Position numbers and translations under genes: made by a program. The notes below the pieces were generated by a model, which worked only from the letters and a program-made list of their open reading frames with translations, made no database searches and was not told where the DNA came from. A stretch of DNA of 64,000 bases from a virus, in IMG/VR virus record IMGVR_UViG_3300009008_000013, positions 1 to 64,000 of that record. The stretch is one strand, 5' to 3'. Position 1 is the first letter of the stretch; each line of letters begins with the position of its first letter. Below, piece after piece: positions 55,874-64,000 of this stretch.

Positions 55874-56785
55874 TTATGATTGTGCGAAACTTGAACTAGC
55901 ATACGTAGGCGCGCCAGTCCAACTCGCATTGTTTAATTGAGTTGTGTTTGGTGTTCTATGTGTAACAGTATTAGTTACTGTACCGTCTACTGTATCATCA
56001 AAGTCATCTGCGGCCGCGTCAGCCCAAGTAATAGTAAATGTTAAAACACTACCTTTGTCGCTGTTTGAACCTTGTGTACCATTTGACTTTGCCTGTACAG
56101 AAATATAGTTAGATGTGTAAGGACTATCGCCTTCATACTGTCTAAATATTAACTGGTTGCTTGTTGACATGTCATGATAACCAATTGTTGTTGCTTCTGT
56201 ATCTACTGTACCAGATCCGCCTGACTTGGTTGTGCCTTGTGCGGCAAAAATAACTGTGCCACATGCAGTTGCCAAGTTTGCCCATTCTGTATTTTTTGTA
56301 TGTGATGTACCGCCTGATCTACTAAACGTAAGACGGGTGCTACCACCTGCATTATAATAATATCTTGCTTCGTCGCCACTTGACCATGTTAATGTAAACT
56401 CGTCAACAGTACTTGTTGTCCAGCTAGCTGATCCACTACCAGTGCTAGTAGTATCATCATAGTTAGGTGAAGTAATGTTTAACTTGCTTGTATCAATTGT
56501 GCCAATGTTTGTTGATAGAGCGGCGTATGCGCTAATTGTATCACCTGCACTTGGTGTTGAAATAGCGGTAATTGAACTGCCTTGATGGGACGCGGCTGAA
56601 GAAATTCTTGCTAACAACGTTGCCCACTGGGTTGCTGTTACTGTGTCAGATGCGCTTACGGTTGAAATTACATTACTTTGACCATAACCATCGTCACCAC
56701 CGCCTGTTCCCCAGATGGTGTTAACACTAGTCACAAAGCCATTATAGTGTGTAGCGAGAATTGTATCACCGGTTGAATATGCCAT
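55874..56785 (-). CDS. Virion structural protein, tail-fibre/adhesin-like
   Basis: 303 residues, Ser/Thr/Gly/Asn-rich, low in charge, beta-strand-rich; typical of phage tail or capsid decoration proteins. The N-terminus (MAYSTGDTILATHYNGFVTSVNTIWGTGGGDDGYGQ) matches structural proteins of marine T4-like phages, as I recall. Strong AAGGAGAA before the ATG and a TATAAATA late element upstream support late expression. No enzymatic motif. Confidence 0.75.
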   Translation of the reverse strand: MAYSTGDTILATHYNGFVTSVNTIWGTGGGDDGYGQSNVISTVSASDTVTATQWATLLARISSAASHQGSSITAISTPSAGDTISAYAALSTNIGTIDTSKLNITSPNYDDTTSTGSGSASWTTSTVDEFTLTWSSGDEARYYYNAGGSTRLTFSRSGGTSHTKNTEWANLATACGTVIFAAQGTTKSGGSGTVDTEATTIGYHDMSTSNQLIFRQYEGDSPYTSNYISVQAKSNGTQGSNSDKGSVLTFTITWADAAADDFDDTVDGTVTNTVTHRTPNTTQLNNASWTGAPTYASSSFAQS

Positions 56786-56819
56786 CTTTTTTAATTCTCC
56801 TTAAGGATTTTTCGTTTTT

Positions 56820-56872
56820 AAACTCGAGTTTTAACTCACTATTCTCCCCCTACTGTTAGGAAGGGAGAGAAT
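56820..56872 (-). promoter_or_regulatory. Leader hairpins before the 55874-56785 gene
   Basis: Inverted repeat ATTCTCCCCCT (56841-56851) with AGGGAGAGAAT (56862-56872), 10 of 11 pairs, 10-nt loop, and the palindrome AAACTCGAGTTT (56820-56831). Both lie in the roughly 100-nt leader between the late promoter and the gene. They could stabilise the mRNA or be a weak terminator for the upstream gene. Confidence 0.5.
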
Positions 56873-56891
56873 ATATAGTTATATATATACT

Positions 56892-56899
56892 TATTTATA
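56892..56899 (-). promoter_or_regulatory. T4-type late promoter element TATAAATA
   Basis: Perfect element on the minus strand, between the stop of 56911-58452 and the gene 55874-56785. Predicted start near 56887. Confidence 0.65.
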
Positions 56900-56910
56900 T
56901 CGTTTGTAAC

Positions 56911-58452
56911 TTAGACTGCTCGAACAATACAAAGAACTAACTTTTCATCTTCATCAGAATTGCTTTCAAGGGCCCTTCCAATAACGTTAAATGCAGTCAT
57001 TTCTTTTCTTGTTGCCTTTCTAGCAGTTCCGTTGCCAGCGGCCACAATCCTGTCACCTTTTGCAATAGAACCAGTAATTTTAACTGCAACTCTGCCTGCT
57101 AATGCTATTTGAACACCATCTTCTTGATCACTATTCATCAAGTACGCCGGATATGAACTTACAACGCCCAATACATCTTCAGATGCGCTTGTTTCACACA
57201 TTGTAACTTCACATTCGCCACCAATTTGAACAACAGTACCTGCATCGTAGTCATAGTCTGCTACAAACTTTTCTGCCAAGTCAGCGTATTGTGCTGATGT
57301 TGCTAGACCGGTTAAGGTTCCACAATGAATATTGGCATAACTATCAATTGTTACATCACCTGATGTACTACCTGTTTCTGCTGTAACGACAGCCGCCCAT
57401 TCAGTACCTGATCGATCCCAAATAAATCCAACATTTGAAGTAGATCCTCTTTCTACTATTAAGCCTGCGTCCGGATGCGGGCCCGCGCCTGTTACGTTCT
57501 TAGAAAGAACAATTAACGGATCTTCTACCAACAAGTTGTTAGTATTAATTGTTGTAGTAGTTCCACCAACTGATAAATCGCCCGCGATTGTTACAGCGGT
57601 TGTTGAACCATCAACAGTAATAGCGTTTGTTGGAGTACCGCCTTGATTAACATTAATGTATACATTACCATTACTTGTATTGTTCTTAAGTGATACATCA
57701 TCACCTGCTACTGTTGCGCTAAAATCAGAATCAACACCAACTACTATACCATTGTCATTTAAAATACTAATTGATCCTGATGTAGATTCATTAGTATCTG
57801 AACGCATGTAGCTAGCGGCCGCAACACTTCCTAATTTATCTGAGTTTGTTGCGGTTCCGTGCCATTTAGCACCTGCTACTGTTGTACTTAAATTGTATCC
57901 TGGTTCAACTGTTGCAAAACCAGAAATAGCAACGTTTGGTGTAAAGGACGTATCTTTAGATATAATAGAAACTCTTGAATTTCCTACATACATTGTAATT
58001 ACAGTATGATCAACTGCCAATGTATCAGTAATTGTTTCTATAACGGGTCCCGTTTTAACACCACCTGCATACAATGGACCAACAAGAATCCATGAACCAC
58101 CGTCGTATGCAAATAGTTGATCATTTACTGTATCAAACCACAATTCACCTTCTGAAGGACCGGATGGTGCTGATGCCCTAATTGTTATTCCACCTGCACC
58201 TTTCCAATTTGATCCAGTGTAAACATTCAATAACGTATTGGCAGTGTCCCACCAAAGTTGACCCGCCACCGGTGAACTTGGTGCTGAAGTATTTGCAAAA
58301 TTTTCTAGCATAAAGACAAAATTTTCATTTTGAATCTCGCCATATCCAGCATAATTCTTACCAATAAGCGTCAGGTCGGTTGTTGTATCCAGCGTTGAGT
58401 CTGCAACCGTAGTTAAGACTGAACCGTCTGTTTTATTAACTGTATATGCCAC
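56911..58452 (-). CDS. Tail-fibre-like structural protein with C-terminal peptidase-G2-like domain
   Basis: 513 residues from a GTG preceded by GGAG. N-terminal APSSPVAGQLWWDTANTLLNVYTGSNW and SEGELWFDTVNDQLFAYDGGSW are tail-fibre-type motifs. A beta-solenoid-like middle (GDLSVGGTTTTINTNNLLVEDPLIVLS) follows. The end, SAQYADLAEKFVADYDYDAGTVVQIGG … GVQIALAGRVAVKITGSIAKGDRIVAAGNG … NVIGRALESN, matches the C-terminal domain of many T4-like structural proteins, where the end can be cut off or act as a trimerisation chaperone. Late promoters precede it. Confidence 0.85.
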   Translation of the reverse strand: MAYTVNKTDGSVLTTVADSTLDTTTDLTLIGKNYAGYGEIQNENFVFMLENFANTSAPSSPVAGQLWWDTANTLLNVYTGSNWKGAGGITIRASAPSGPSEGELWFDTVNDQLFAYDGGSWILVGPLYAGGVKTGPVIETITDTLAVDHTVITMYVGNSRVSIISKDTSFTPNVAISGFATVEPGYNLSTTVAGAKWHGTATNSDKLGSVAAASYMRSDTNESTSGSISILNDNGIVVGVDSDFSATVAGDDVSLKNNTSNGNVYINVNQGGTPTNAITVDGSTTAVTIAGDLSVGGTTTTINTNNLLVEDPLIVLSKNVTGAGPHPDAGLIVERGSTSNVGFIWDRSGTEWAAVVTAETGSTSGDVTIDSYANIHCGTLTGLATSAQYADLAEKFVADYDYDAGTVVQIGGECEVTMCETSASEDVLGVVSSYPAYLMNSDQEDGVQIALAGRVAVKITGSIAKGDRIVAAGNGTARKATRKEMTAFNVIGRALESNSDEDEKLVLCIVRAV

Positions 58453-58542
58453 TTTTATTTCTCCATGTATAATCGATTATGTGTTTGCCGCGGCTATTAT
58501 TGCCGTAATTGATTTGGCATTACATATATAATATGCTACTAT

Positions 58543-58561
58543 TATTTATATTCTATTTATA
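58543..58561 (-). promoter_or_regulatory. Tandem T4-type late promoter elements
   Basis: Two perfect TATAAATA on the minus strand (58561-58554 and 58550-58543), 11 bp apart, upstream of GTG 58452 in the 153-bp gap after 58606-59271. The rest of the gap shows only small inverted repeats and the ribosome site. Confidence 0.65.
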
Positions 58562-58605
58562 GTAATGTGGAATAATAGAGCAGAAAAAGTGGTTTTTTAG
58601 GGCCC

Positions 58606-59271
58606 TTATGTAGCAGAACTTAGGTTTGTAAGCGTTTGAATACGTATTGTGTAGTCAATTTGAATCAAACGGTTTAATGACTTCTGTACAGGGTGGAAAA
58701 CTACGTGTGTAAGCAAATTGCCTTCACCAATTGTGCCTTCCCAACTCTTTAAGCCTAGTTCGTCAAATACATATGTACCGTCTAGTGAAGCGGAGTTATC
58801 AAATGCTTCTTGACCTGCAGGTTCACCGTAATCTAACAAACATGTAACTAGGATATCAGAATAAACTGTGCCAGCAGTATGGCCCACTGTCATTTTGTTA
58901 CGAATTGGATCTGGATTAGAACTACTTGTATCATCAATAACTTTGTAGTAGGTTTTGTTATATAAATCTGCAGAACTACCTGAGTTATTTGCAGGCAAGT
59001 AAGTGATAATACCAGTAGTTGATACTGAAGTACCGCCGTTGCCAAAATGCATTTCGTGAATAAATCCTGTTGTTTTATTAGCAACACTTTTCGCTAATGC
59101 CAAAGAAAAGTTTTCATAATGAATAGCGTTACGCTTATCTACAAAAACTTCATCTGTTTCAGGATCAAAGATTTTAATGTGGCCTTCGATATGCACATTA
59201 GGAATTTCATTAGGTTGTTTCACTTCCATATCTTTTTGTTCTTCACTGTTGTTGATTTGTTCGTTTTCCAT
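58606..59271 (-). CDS. Virion structural protein, conserved in marine T4-like phages
   Basis: 221 residues. After an acidic N-terminus comes VHIEGHIKIFDPETDEVFVDKRNAIHYENFSLALAKSVAN, FIHEMHFGNGGTSVS, VFDELGLKSWEG, LLTHVVFHPVQKSLNRLIQIDYTIRI, which resembles structural proteins near tail-fibre genes in cyanophages, as I recall. No Shine-Dalgarno at useful spacing; a GATAAATA late element ends 6 nt before the ATG, so translation is probably leaderless. Confidence 0.75.
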   Translation of the reverse strand: MENEQINNSEEQKDMEVKQPNEIPNVHIEGHIKIFDPETDEVFVDKRNAIHYENFSLALAKSVANKTTGFIHEMHFGNGGTSVSTTGIITYLPANNSGSSADLYNKTYYKVIDDTSSSNPDPIRNKMTVGHTAGTVYSDILVTCLLDYGEPAGQEAFDNSASLDGTYVFDELGLKSWEGTIGEGNLLTHVVFHPVQKSLNRLIQIDYTIRIQTLTNLSSAT

Positions 59272-59277
59272 CTTGTA

Positions 59278-59285
59278 TATTTATC
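59278..59285 (-). promoter_or_regulatory. Late promoter element GATAAATA next to ATG
   Basis: NATAAATA match on the minus strand ending 6 nt before ATG 59271, the same spacing as TATAAATA before ATG 7235. Overlaps the 3' end region of the giant structural gene. Confidence 0.6.
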
Positions 59286-59288
59286 CTA

Positions 59289-62200
59289 TTAATATGCCTT
59301 TGGAATAGTTAACGGCCCTTCTTTTAAGAATTTTACTTGTTGTGTGGTTGCCATTCCCAACCCTAATCCATTTGTTGCTGTGCTTGTTCCTTGGTCATAC
59401 CATACCTTTGTATGTGAGTCTGACCCGCCCGGAACAATTTGTTGCTTACTGCTATCTACTACTTCTGTACCTGACGCATGTGTAGTAACAACACCTGTGC
59501 CCCATGTACCTCTGCGAATTCTTTTTAGTTTGTTGCTATCAATTTCCCAATACTCAATACGTTCACCACCAATGAATATAACACCTGGTATGCCATCACT
59601 TGGATTAGGCGTTAATAATTTAGAAGCGTCTGTTACATGAATTTCTAAATCAGTATATTCAAGTGTATCAGCAAGCGTAGTAATATTGTCTGTTGCAATT
59701 CTATAATAAGCAATTTGGTCGAACATATCTTTCCAAATTCTAAATCCAATGCTTTGTTCTTGTTCTGCTTCAGCACCGCGCATAGTCGATACTGTAATTT
59801 TATCTGTCGCTAGAATTACTCCAGTGCGAGGAGTCATAACTAAATAACCATCATCTGTAATATAATAATCATGGTTAGCAATCTGATAAACGCCATTTAA
59901 CCATACCCAAGCATAGTTGGTATTATATTCTTCTTGTAATAATCTAATATCATAAACCGGCGTAGCAATGCTAACACTTACATCGCCTGCGTATCCGGAA
60001 GTATCATAAATTATAGCGTCAAATCTTTCTAATGAAGTAGATGTTGCTATTGACGAACCTTCAATAGTTATGGTTTTCCCTTGGCTATACGTTTGGTTAG
60101 CAAATGATTGTACAAACACCTTGTCTCCATTAACTGCACCGGCATCCGTTGACAATCCACTACCATTTTCTAATATAACCTGTTGATTGTTTGCAATCCA
60201 ATATTTTCCGTTTCTAACTGTAATGGCAACTTCTGCACCATCTGCAGGAGCCGTTACGAATGTTACTTCTGCGCGAGAAGGGGTTCCTGTAAACGTATAA
60301 TCTGATGTGAGTGTTTTTAATTCACCAGCAACATGCACTTGTATATCTGCATCTGTGGCTGAAGCATAATTAACCGTTGGATTAGTTGGACTTGCATATA
60401 CTGTTGTTGTGCCATCACCGGTGTAGTATTCTGTATCGGGCGGAATTAAACGTGTGCCATTTAGATAAACAAATGCTTTGGCCATATCTGGGCCCTGTTC
60501 CTCAAATAAACTCGGATAAGTAATAGTATAATCACTTGGCCATGATGGTGAGCCTGGCAATGAAAGTGTAAATTCCTCCGAGTCAATTCTAATATATGGA
60601 GATGGTACAGCAATTTTATCATCATATACTTGCGCGGTTGCTGTTGCTGTGACTCCTGAAGCAGGAGGAGCAATAGTAACTGTTGGTGCTGTCGTATATC
60701 CTGTTCCTAAGTTTGTAATAATAAAGCCTTCTACTTCGCCATTATCATTAACTATAGCATCGGCGGCCGCGTTTGATCCTACTCCCGTAATAGTCACAGT
60801 TGGTGGACTTGCTTTACTATATCCTGATCCTGGGTTAACCAATGTTAATCCAGACATATTAAACGTATGCACTCTTATTCTACTATTAGCGCCGGGCGCG
60901 GATGAAAATGTAACTTTTGTCTTTTTGTAATAACTAGATGCTGTATATGTAGCATCCCCACCGTTGACTGTTACATACAAATTTTGTGCATATTGATAAG
61001 GAATATTAACAATAAATTGAGTTGTTGACCCGTCACCTGTAAAGTCTTGTTTAAAGGCGCTAATATTTTCGCCACCTGTTTCAACAAGAACAACGTGTAC
61101 TAATTGCCCCGGGTTTGCAGGAGTGTTCAAGTTAACTGTGTTTATCTCATAATTTAATGTAAAATCAGTACCACGTATTTTTAAAACATTATCAATATAC
61201 ACTTCTGCACCATAGTCTGTTGTAGGCAATCCACCTACACTACTGAAATCATAACTAGTAGTTGAACCGTTACCATAGTAAGTATATTTTTTAACCGTTA
61301 CTCCCGAATTCCTAGGTGAAGGCATTTCATATACTTTCATATCTAATGTATCAAACATTCTGCCAGGAATCTGTTCTTCCGGAGCGTGTGATGTATATAC
61401 GGTTACAAAGCCATCGCCATCTACTACAACATTAGCAGGATCAATACCTCCTGATGTACTAAAATCACCACCACTTAAATCAGTGTCGACACTTGCTATA
61501 ACTCTAATACCTTCTTCTGTTACAGCATAATCATCAAAAGCGTTTTTAGCATACGCCGCTCTGTCATAACCGGGTTCTAAACTAAATTCTGCACCTAACA
61601 CTTTATTTGCTTTGTATTCTAAACCAGATTCTGAAATAATTGATTCATAATTGGGCAAATCTATTAATTCATTTTTCCAATTCTTATTACTATTTGTGCC
61701 TGTTTGCCCGCCTGCATAATAAAGAGTTAATCTATCACTATGTTTTTTACTTGTTAATTCATGATCAGGCTCTAATCTATTATAAGATGAATACGTAACT
61801 GTTGCTGTTGCTGTAGCACTACTACCACCTCCTCCACTAATAACAACGGTAGGAGCCGTTTGATATCCTTTACCCTGCTCAGTTACTGTAATACTTGTTA
61901 CTGCTCCCCCTGAGATGGATGCTATAGCCTGTGCTCCGTTACCCCCCAATCCTGTGTTTATTGCTGATGCATGTGCCTTTTTTGTTGGATTAGGATCTGC
62001 AGGACTATTTTTAATAAATTGTACAAATGGTTTATTAATATATCCACTGCCTTGTTCTGTTATAGTAACAGAAGCAATTGAACCATCTACATCTAGTGTT
62101 AATGATGCGGTTGCTTGTGTACCATTTAACTCATCTGGCGCAGAAATAAGCACTTTTGGCGCTACTGTATATCCTAAACCTTTTTCAGTTATCGTGATAG

Positions 62201-64000
62201 TATCAACGACGCCGGCCAATGATATATTTGGTATAGAAGTATACCCGGAACCACCGTCAGTTACTGCAACTGTTTCTACATGTCGAGGGCCATCAACACG
62301 GTCAAACTTAATTGTTTCTAAAATATCTCTCACTTTAAAGTTTTCTAGATTAGCATATGCTATAGCGCCAGTACCTGCACCACCTTCTATTATTACTTTT
62401 GGTGTAGTTACATATCCTGTACCACCGTTGGTAACTGTAATAGACGCTACTGAATCTAAACCAGGTGTGGTCATTACAGGAACAGCGGTTGCGCCTGAAC
62501 CATCTCTATGTGTTCCATCTTCTAGTGCAGAGAATCTAAAGACCCCTCTTGTGGCGTTACTTGCATCTGTTTGTGTAAAGGTATATGTTGAACCTCTATA
62601 CAATATTAAATTAGGACGCTCTACACCATCAATATAAAAATCTGGATTGCCTTCGCCATCAACTACTACAGTAACAGCAAATGTTTTTGATTCTGGAGTA
62701 TTTAATGCTGGTTTTATTCTCACTTTCCAACCCATGTCTTTTATGTCACTACTATAATACCATAGCGTATCTGGACTATGTTCTGGAACCACAAGAACTG
62801 CTTGTGCGCCTGCTTCGCCTGGGTCGGTGTCGCTAGTATAACTATAGCCAAGTTCCCATTGTGCTCCGCTTTCAATAAAGACAACCGGAGGCGTTGTTGA
62901 TACGGCTGCCCCATCATATTTTGTGGTATCATATGCAGATTCTGCATATTCATCAATATCACTATTACCATAACCACTGCCACCTTCAGTAACTGTAATA
63001 GATTCTACGTGTTTTGTATAATGGTTAAACCAGTTAACCCATGGCCCTGTTTGCATACGCTGATCATCATCTGCCTCGTATACATTTGGTGAGCGGAATA
63101 TCTGTTGTGTCTCGTCCCAATAACCTGGTAAATCAAAATCTGTTACTGCATTGTGAGATATTTCAAGATATGGATATCTATAGATATATTCTCTTAAATT
63201 TGTTCTATATGGCTTTGCTTCTTCAATGTAACTTTCTATACTATCCTGAACATCATAACTATAATTAACAATTTCAGAAAGTTCTCTTACTGTTTGATTT
63301 ACTCCTACGAAACTAGTTTTAAACGCCCAATCGACCTGTAAATTTTGATCAACTAATGCATATTGGACCAATTGAAACCAGATTTTATTAAAATGTTCTT
63401 CTAATGAATTAATAAACAAATCATCTTTTAATGCATCAATAATATATCTTATTTCTTCTAATGGCCCAGGTAAAGTATATAATTCTGTTTTTAAAGATAT
63501 ACTTGCGTTTTCTTCACCTATTAATTCGTAAGGGTTTGTTTTTTCATAAAGTTCCCAACGACCTTGCCCATTGTCAAGAACTTTGACAATATCACCCGTG
63601 CTGGTAGTTAATTTATCTAAATCATTTCTAGTGGCAACAGTATAATTAATAACAGTGTTAACACTATATCCGGTCTTATACCAATCACTATAATCCCAAT
63701 ATTTAGATGTATCATATTTTTGTTTTTTATCAAAAGCCCAAAGTTGTGTAGCTGTTGACCAAGAGTATTGTGTCCAATAATTACCTCTTGTTTCATCTTT
63801 TTTAACTACCACTGTATATCCATTAGAAATTGTTGCGGTGTTTATATAAGTTAATTCAGCATATGTTTCTACAACTTCATCAAAGCCATCTATTGGCAAT
63901 GCTTCTGCAGTCTGTAGTTTACTTAAACTATATTCTATTGCCATTCTGTTTTCAACAAATACTGAATTACTATAATTAACTAAGACTTTAATAGCATCGT
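59289..64000 (-). CDS. Very large virion structural protein, 5' end outside the window
   Basis: At least 1570 residues. An ATG exists at 63944, but the frame stays open upstream to the window edge (…VLVNYSNSVFVENR), so the true start lies beyond 64000. A helical N-terminal part (FINSLEEHFNKIWFQLVQYAL; YIEEAKPYRTNLREYIYRY) is followed by at least eight beta motifs of the form GxGYxxxPxVxI (e.g. GGSGYTSIPNISL, GKGYQTAPTVVIS, GTGYTTAPTVTI). Three DG-T-T hairpin motifs (GDGTTTVY, GDGSTTQF, GNGSTTSY) and a Ser/Thr-rich end also occur. Typical of the giant structural proteins of marine T4-like phages, probably in tail fibre or baseplate. Confidence 0.85.
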   Translation of the reverse strand, partial: DAIKVLVNYSNSVFVENRMAIEYSLSKLQTAEALPIDGFDEVVETYAELTYINTATISNGYTVVVKKDETRGNYWTQYSWSTATQLWAFDKKQKYDTSKYWDYSDWYKTGYSVNTVINYTVATRNDLDKLTTSTGDIVKVLDNGQGRWELYEKTNPYELIGEENASISLKTELYTLPGPLEEIRYIIDALKDDLFINSLEEHFNKIWFQLVQYALVDQNLQVDWAFKTSFVGVNQTVRELSEIVNYSYDVQDSIESYIEEAKPYRTNLREYIYRYPYLEISHNAVTDFDLPGYWDETQQIFRSPNVYEADDDQRMQTGPWVNWFNHYTKHVESITVTEGGSGYGNSDIDEYAESAYDTTKYDGAAVSTTPPVVFIESGAQWELGYSYTSDTDPGEAGAQAVLVVPEHSPDTLWYYSSDIKDMGWKVRIKPALNTPESKTFAVTVVVDGEGNPDFYIDGVERPNLILYRGSTYTFTQTDASNATRGVFRFSALEDGTHRDGSGATAVPVMTTPGLDSVASITVTNGGTGYVTTPKVIIEGGAGTGAIAYANLENFKVRDILETIKFDRVDGPRHVETVAVTDGGSGYTSIPNISLAGVVDTITITEKGLGYTVAPKVLISAPDELNGTQATASLTLDVDGSIASVTITEQGSGYINKPFVQFIKNSPADPNPTKKAHASAINTGLGGNGAQAIASISGGAVTSITVTEQGKGYQTAPTVVISGGGGSSATATATVTYSSYNRLEPDHELTSKKHSDRLTLYYAGGQTGTNSNKNWKNELIDLPNYESIISESGLEYKANKVLGAEFSLEPGYDRAAYAKNAFDDYAVTEEGIRVIASVDTDLSGGDFSTSGGIDPANVVVDGDGFVTVYTSHAPEEQIPGRMFDTLDMKVYEMPSPRNSGVTVKKYTYYGNGSTTSYDFSSVGGLPTTDYGAEVYIDNVLKIRGTDFTLNYEINTVNLNTPANPGQLVHVVLVETGGENISAFKQDFTGDGSTTQFIVNIPYQYAQNLYVTVNGGDATYTASSYYKKTKVTFSSAPGANSRIRVHTFNMSGLTLVNPGSGYSKASPPTVTITGVGSNAAADAIVNDNGEVEGFIITNLGTGYTTAPTVTIAPPASGVTATATAQVYDDKIAVPSPYIRIDSEEFTLSLPGSPSWPSDYTITYPSLFEEQGPDMAKAFVYLNGTRLIPPDTEYYTGDGTTTVYASPTNPTVNYASATDADIQVHVAGELKTLTSDYTFTGTPSRAEVTFVTAPADGAEVAITVRNGKYWIANNQQVILENGSGLSTDAGAVNGDKVFVQSFANQTYSQGKTITIEGSSIATSTSLERFDAIIYDTSGYAGDVSVSIATPVYDIRLLQEEYNTNYAWVWLNGVYQIANHDYYITDDGYLVMTPRTGVILATDKITVSTMRGAEAEQEQSIGFRIWKDMFDQIAYYRIATDNITTLADTLEYTDLEIHVTDASKLLTPNPSDGIPGVIFIGGERIEYWEIDSNKLKRIRRGTWGTGVVTTHASGTEVVDSSKQQIVPGGSDSHTKVWYDQGTSTATNGLGLGMATTQQVKFLKEGPLTIPKAY

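Noticed and set aside
61915-62637. 240-codon open frame on the plus strand
   Set aside because: It is antisense to the giant structural gene; its Pro/Val/Ala-rich product mirrors the GxGY repeats in the other strand and has no ribosome site.
1-64000. tRNA genes or CRISPR arrays
   Set aside because: I looked for T-loop GTTCRA patterns with cloverleaf arms and for short regularly spaced repeats. The few GTTCGA matches lie inside coding genes, and the only regular repeats are the protein-coding units of 29817-33491 and the promoter boxes near 17.4 kb.

Overview
The window looks like part of a large AT-rich marine myovirus of the T4 superfamily (cyanophage/pelagiphage type). Support: a T4-type flap-nuclease RNase H, copies of the T4-style late promoter element NATAAATA, many short overlapping genes of kinds shared by marine T4-like phages, phage-type FolE/QueD/QueE and ThyX enzymes, and a block of very large tail-fibre-like structural proteins. 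No tRNA, CRISPR array, integrase or insertion sequence was seen. The host cannot be named. A putative outer-membrane barrel protein (20544-22631) and host-like sigma70 promoters point to a Gram-negative marine bacterium.

Plus strand, 1-29.9 kb. First comes a 7-deazaguanine block (folE, a phosphoribosyltransferase, queD-like, an amidinotransferase, queE) beside a cupin and a GT-B glycosyltransferase. RNase H and many small unknown genes follow to 11.6 kb. From 11.7 to 20.5 kb, stretches with more G/C and plasmid/phage-type accessory genes carry a MoxR AAA+ ATPase and a metallopeptidase/VWA protein. Three transcription units in this part (starting at 11726, 17574 and 19235) share an upstream box and a promoter cassette. 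Between them lie a wHTH regulator surrounded by palindromes and a ParB-like/HNH pair. Next are a putative FG-GAP/beta-barrel surface protein, a DNA methyltransferase, small conserved phage genes, thyX, and a PIG-L deacetylase / DegT aminotransferase / sugar epimerase trio.

Minus strand, 29.8-55.8 kb, is one long, tightly overlapping gene string that starts at a strong sigma70 promoter near 55.85 kb. It encodes three GT-A-like proteins, nine radical SAM enzymes (eight with an N-terminal, one with a C-terminal SPASM/twitch-like cysteine cluster), a HugZ-like flavin protein, a 2OG-Fe(II) oxygenase, two SGNH hydrolases, an Smr protein, a carbamoyltransferase, a sulfotransferase and two distant paralogues of an unknown family. 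It ends with a 1224-residue protein made of about eleven FDFSW repeats and a degenerate GT-like C-terminal domain. I read this as a phage island for chemical modification of a surface glycan or of proteins/peptides. It is the best candidate for an undescribed system here.

Minus strand, 55.9-64 kb, carries late virion genes: three tail-fibre/structural proteins and the 3' part of a very large structural protein that runs off the window. They are preceded by NATAAATA late promoters.

Regulation: several genes start 6-8 nt after a promoter element and so should have leaderless or nearly leaderless mRNAs. One leader (10831-10905) folds into a nested double hairpin around the ribosome binding site. 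Three short genes appear to carry single-base frame disruptions.
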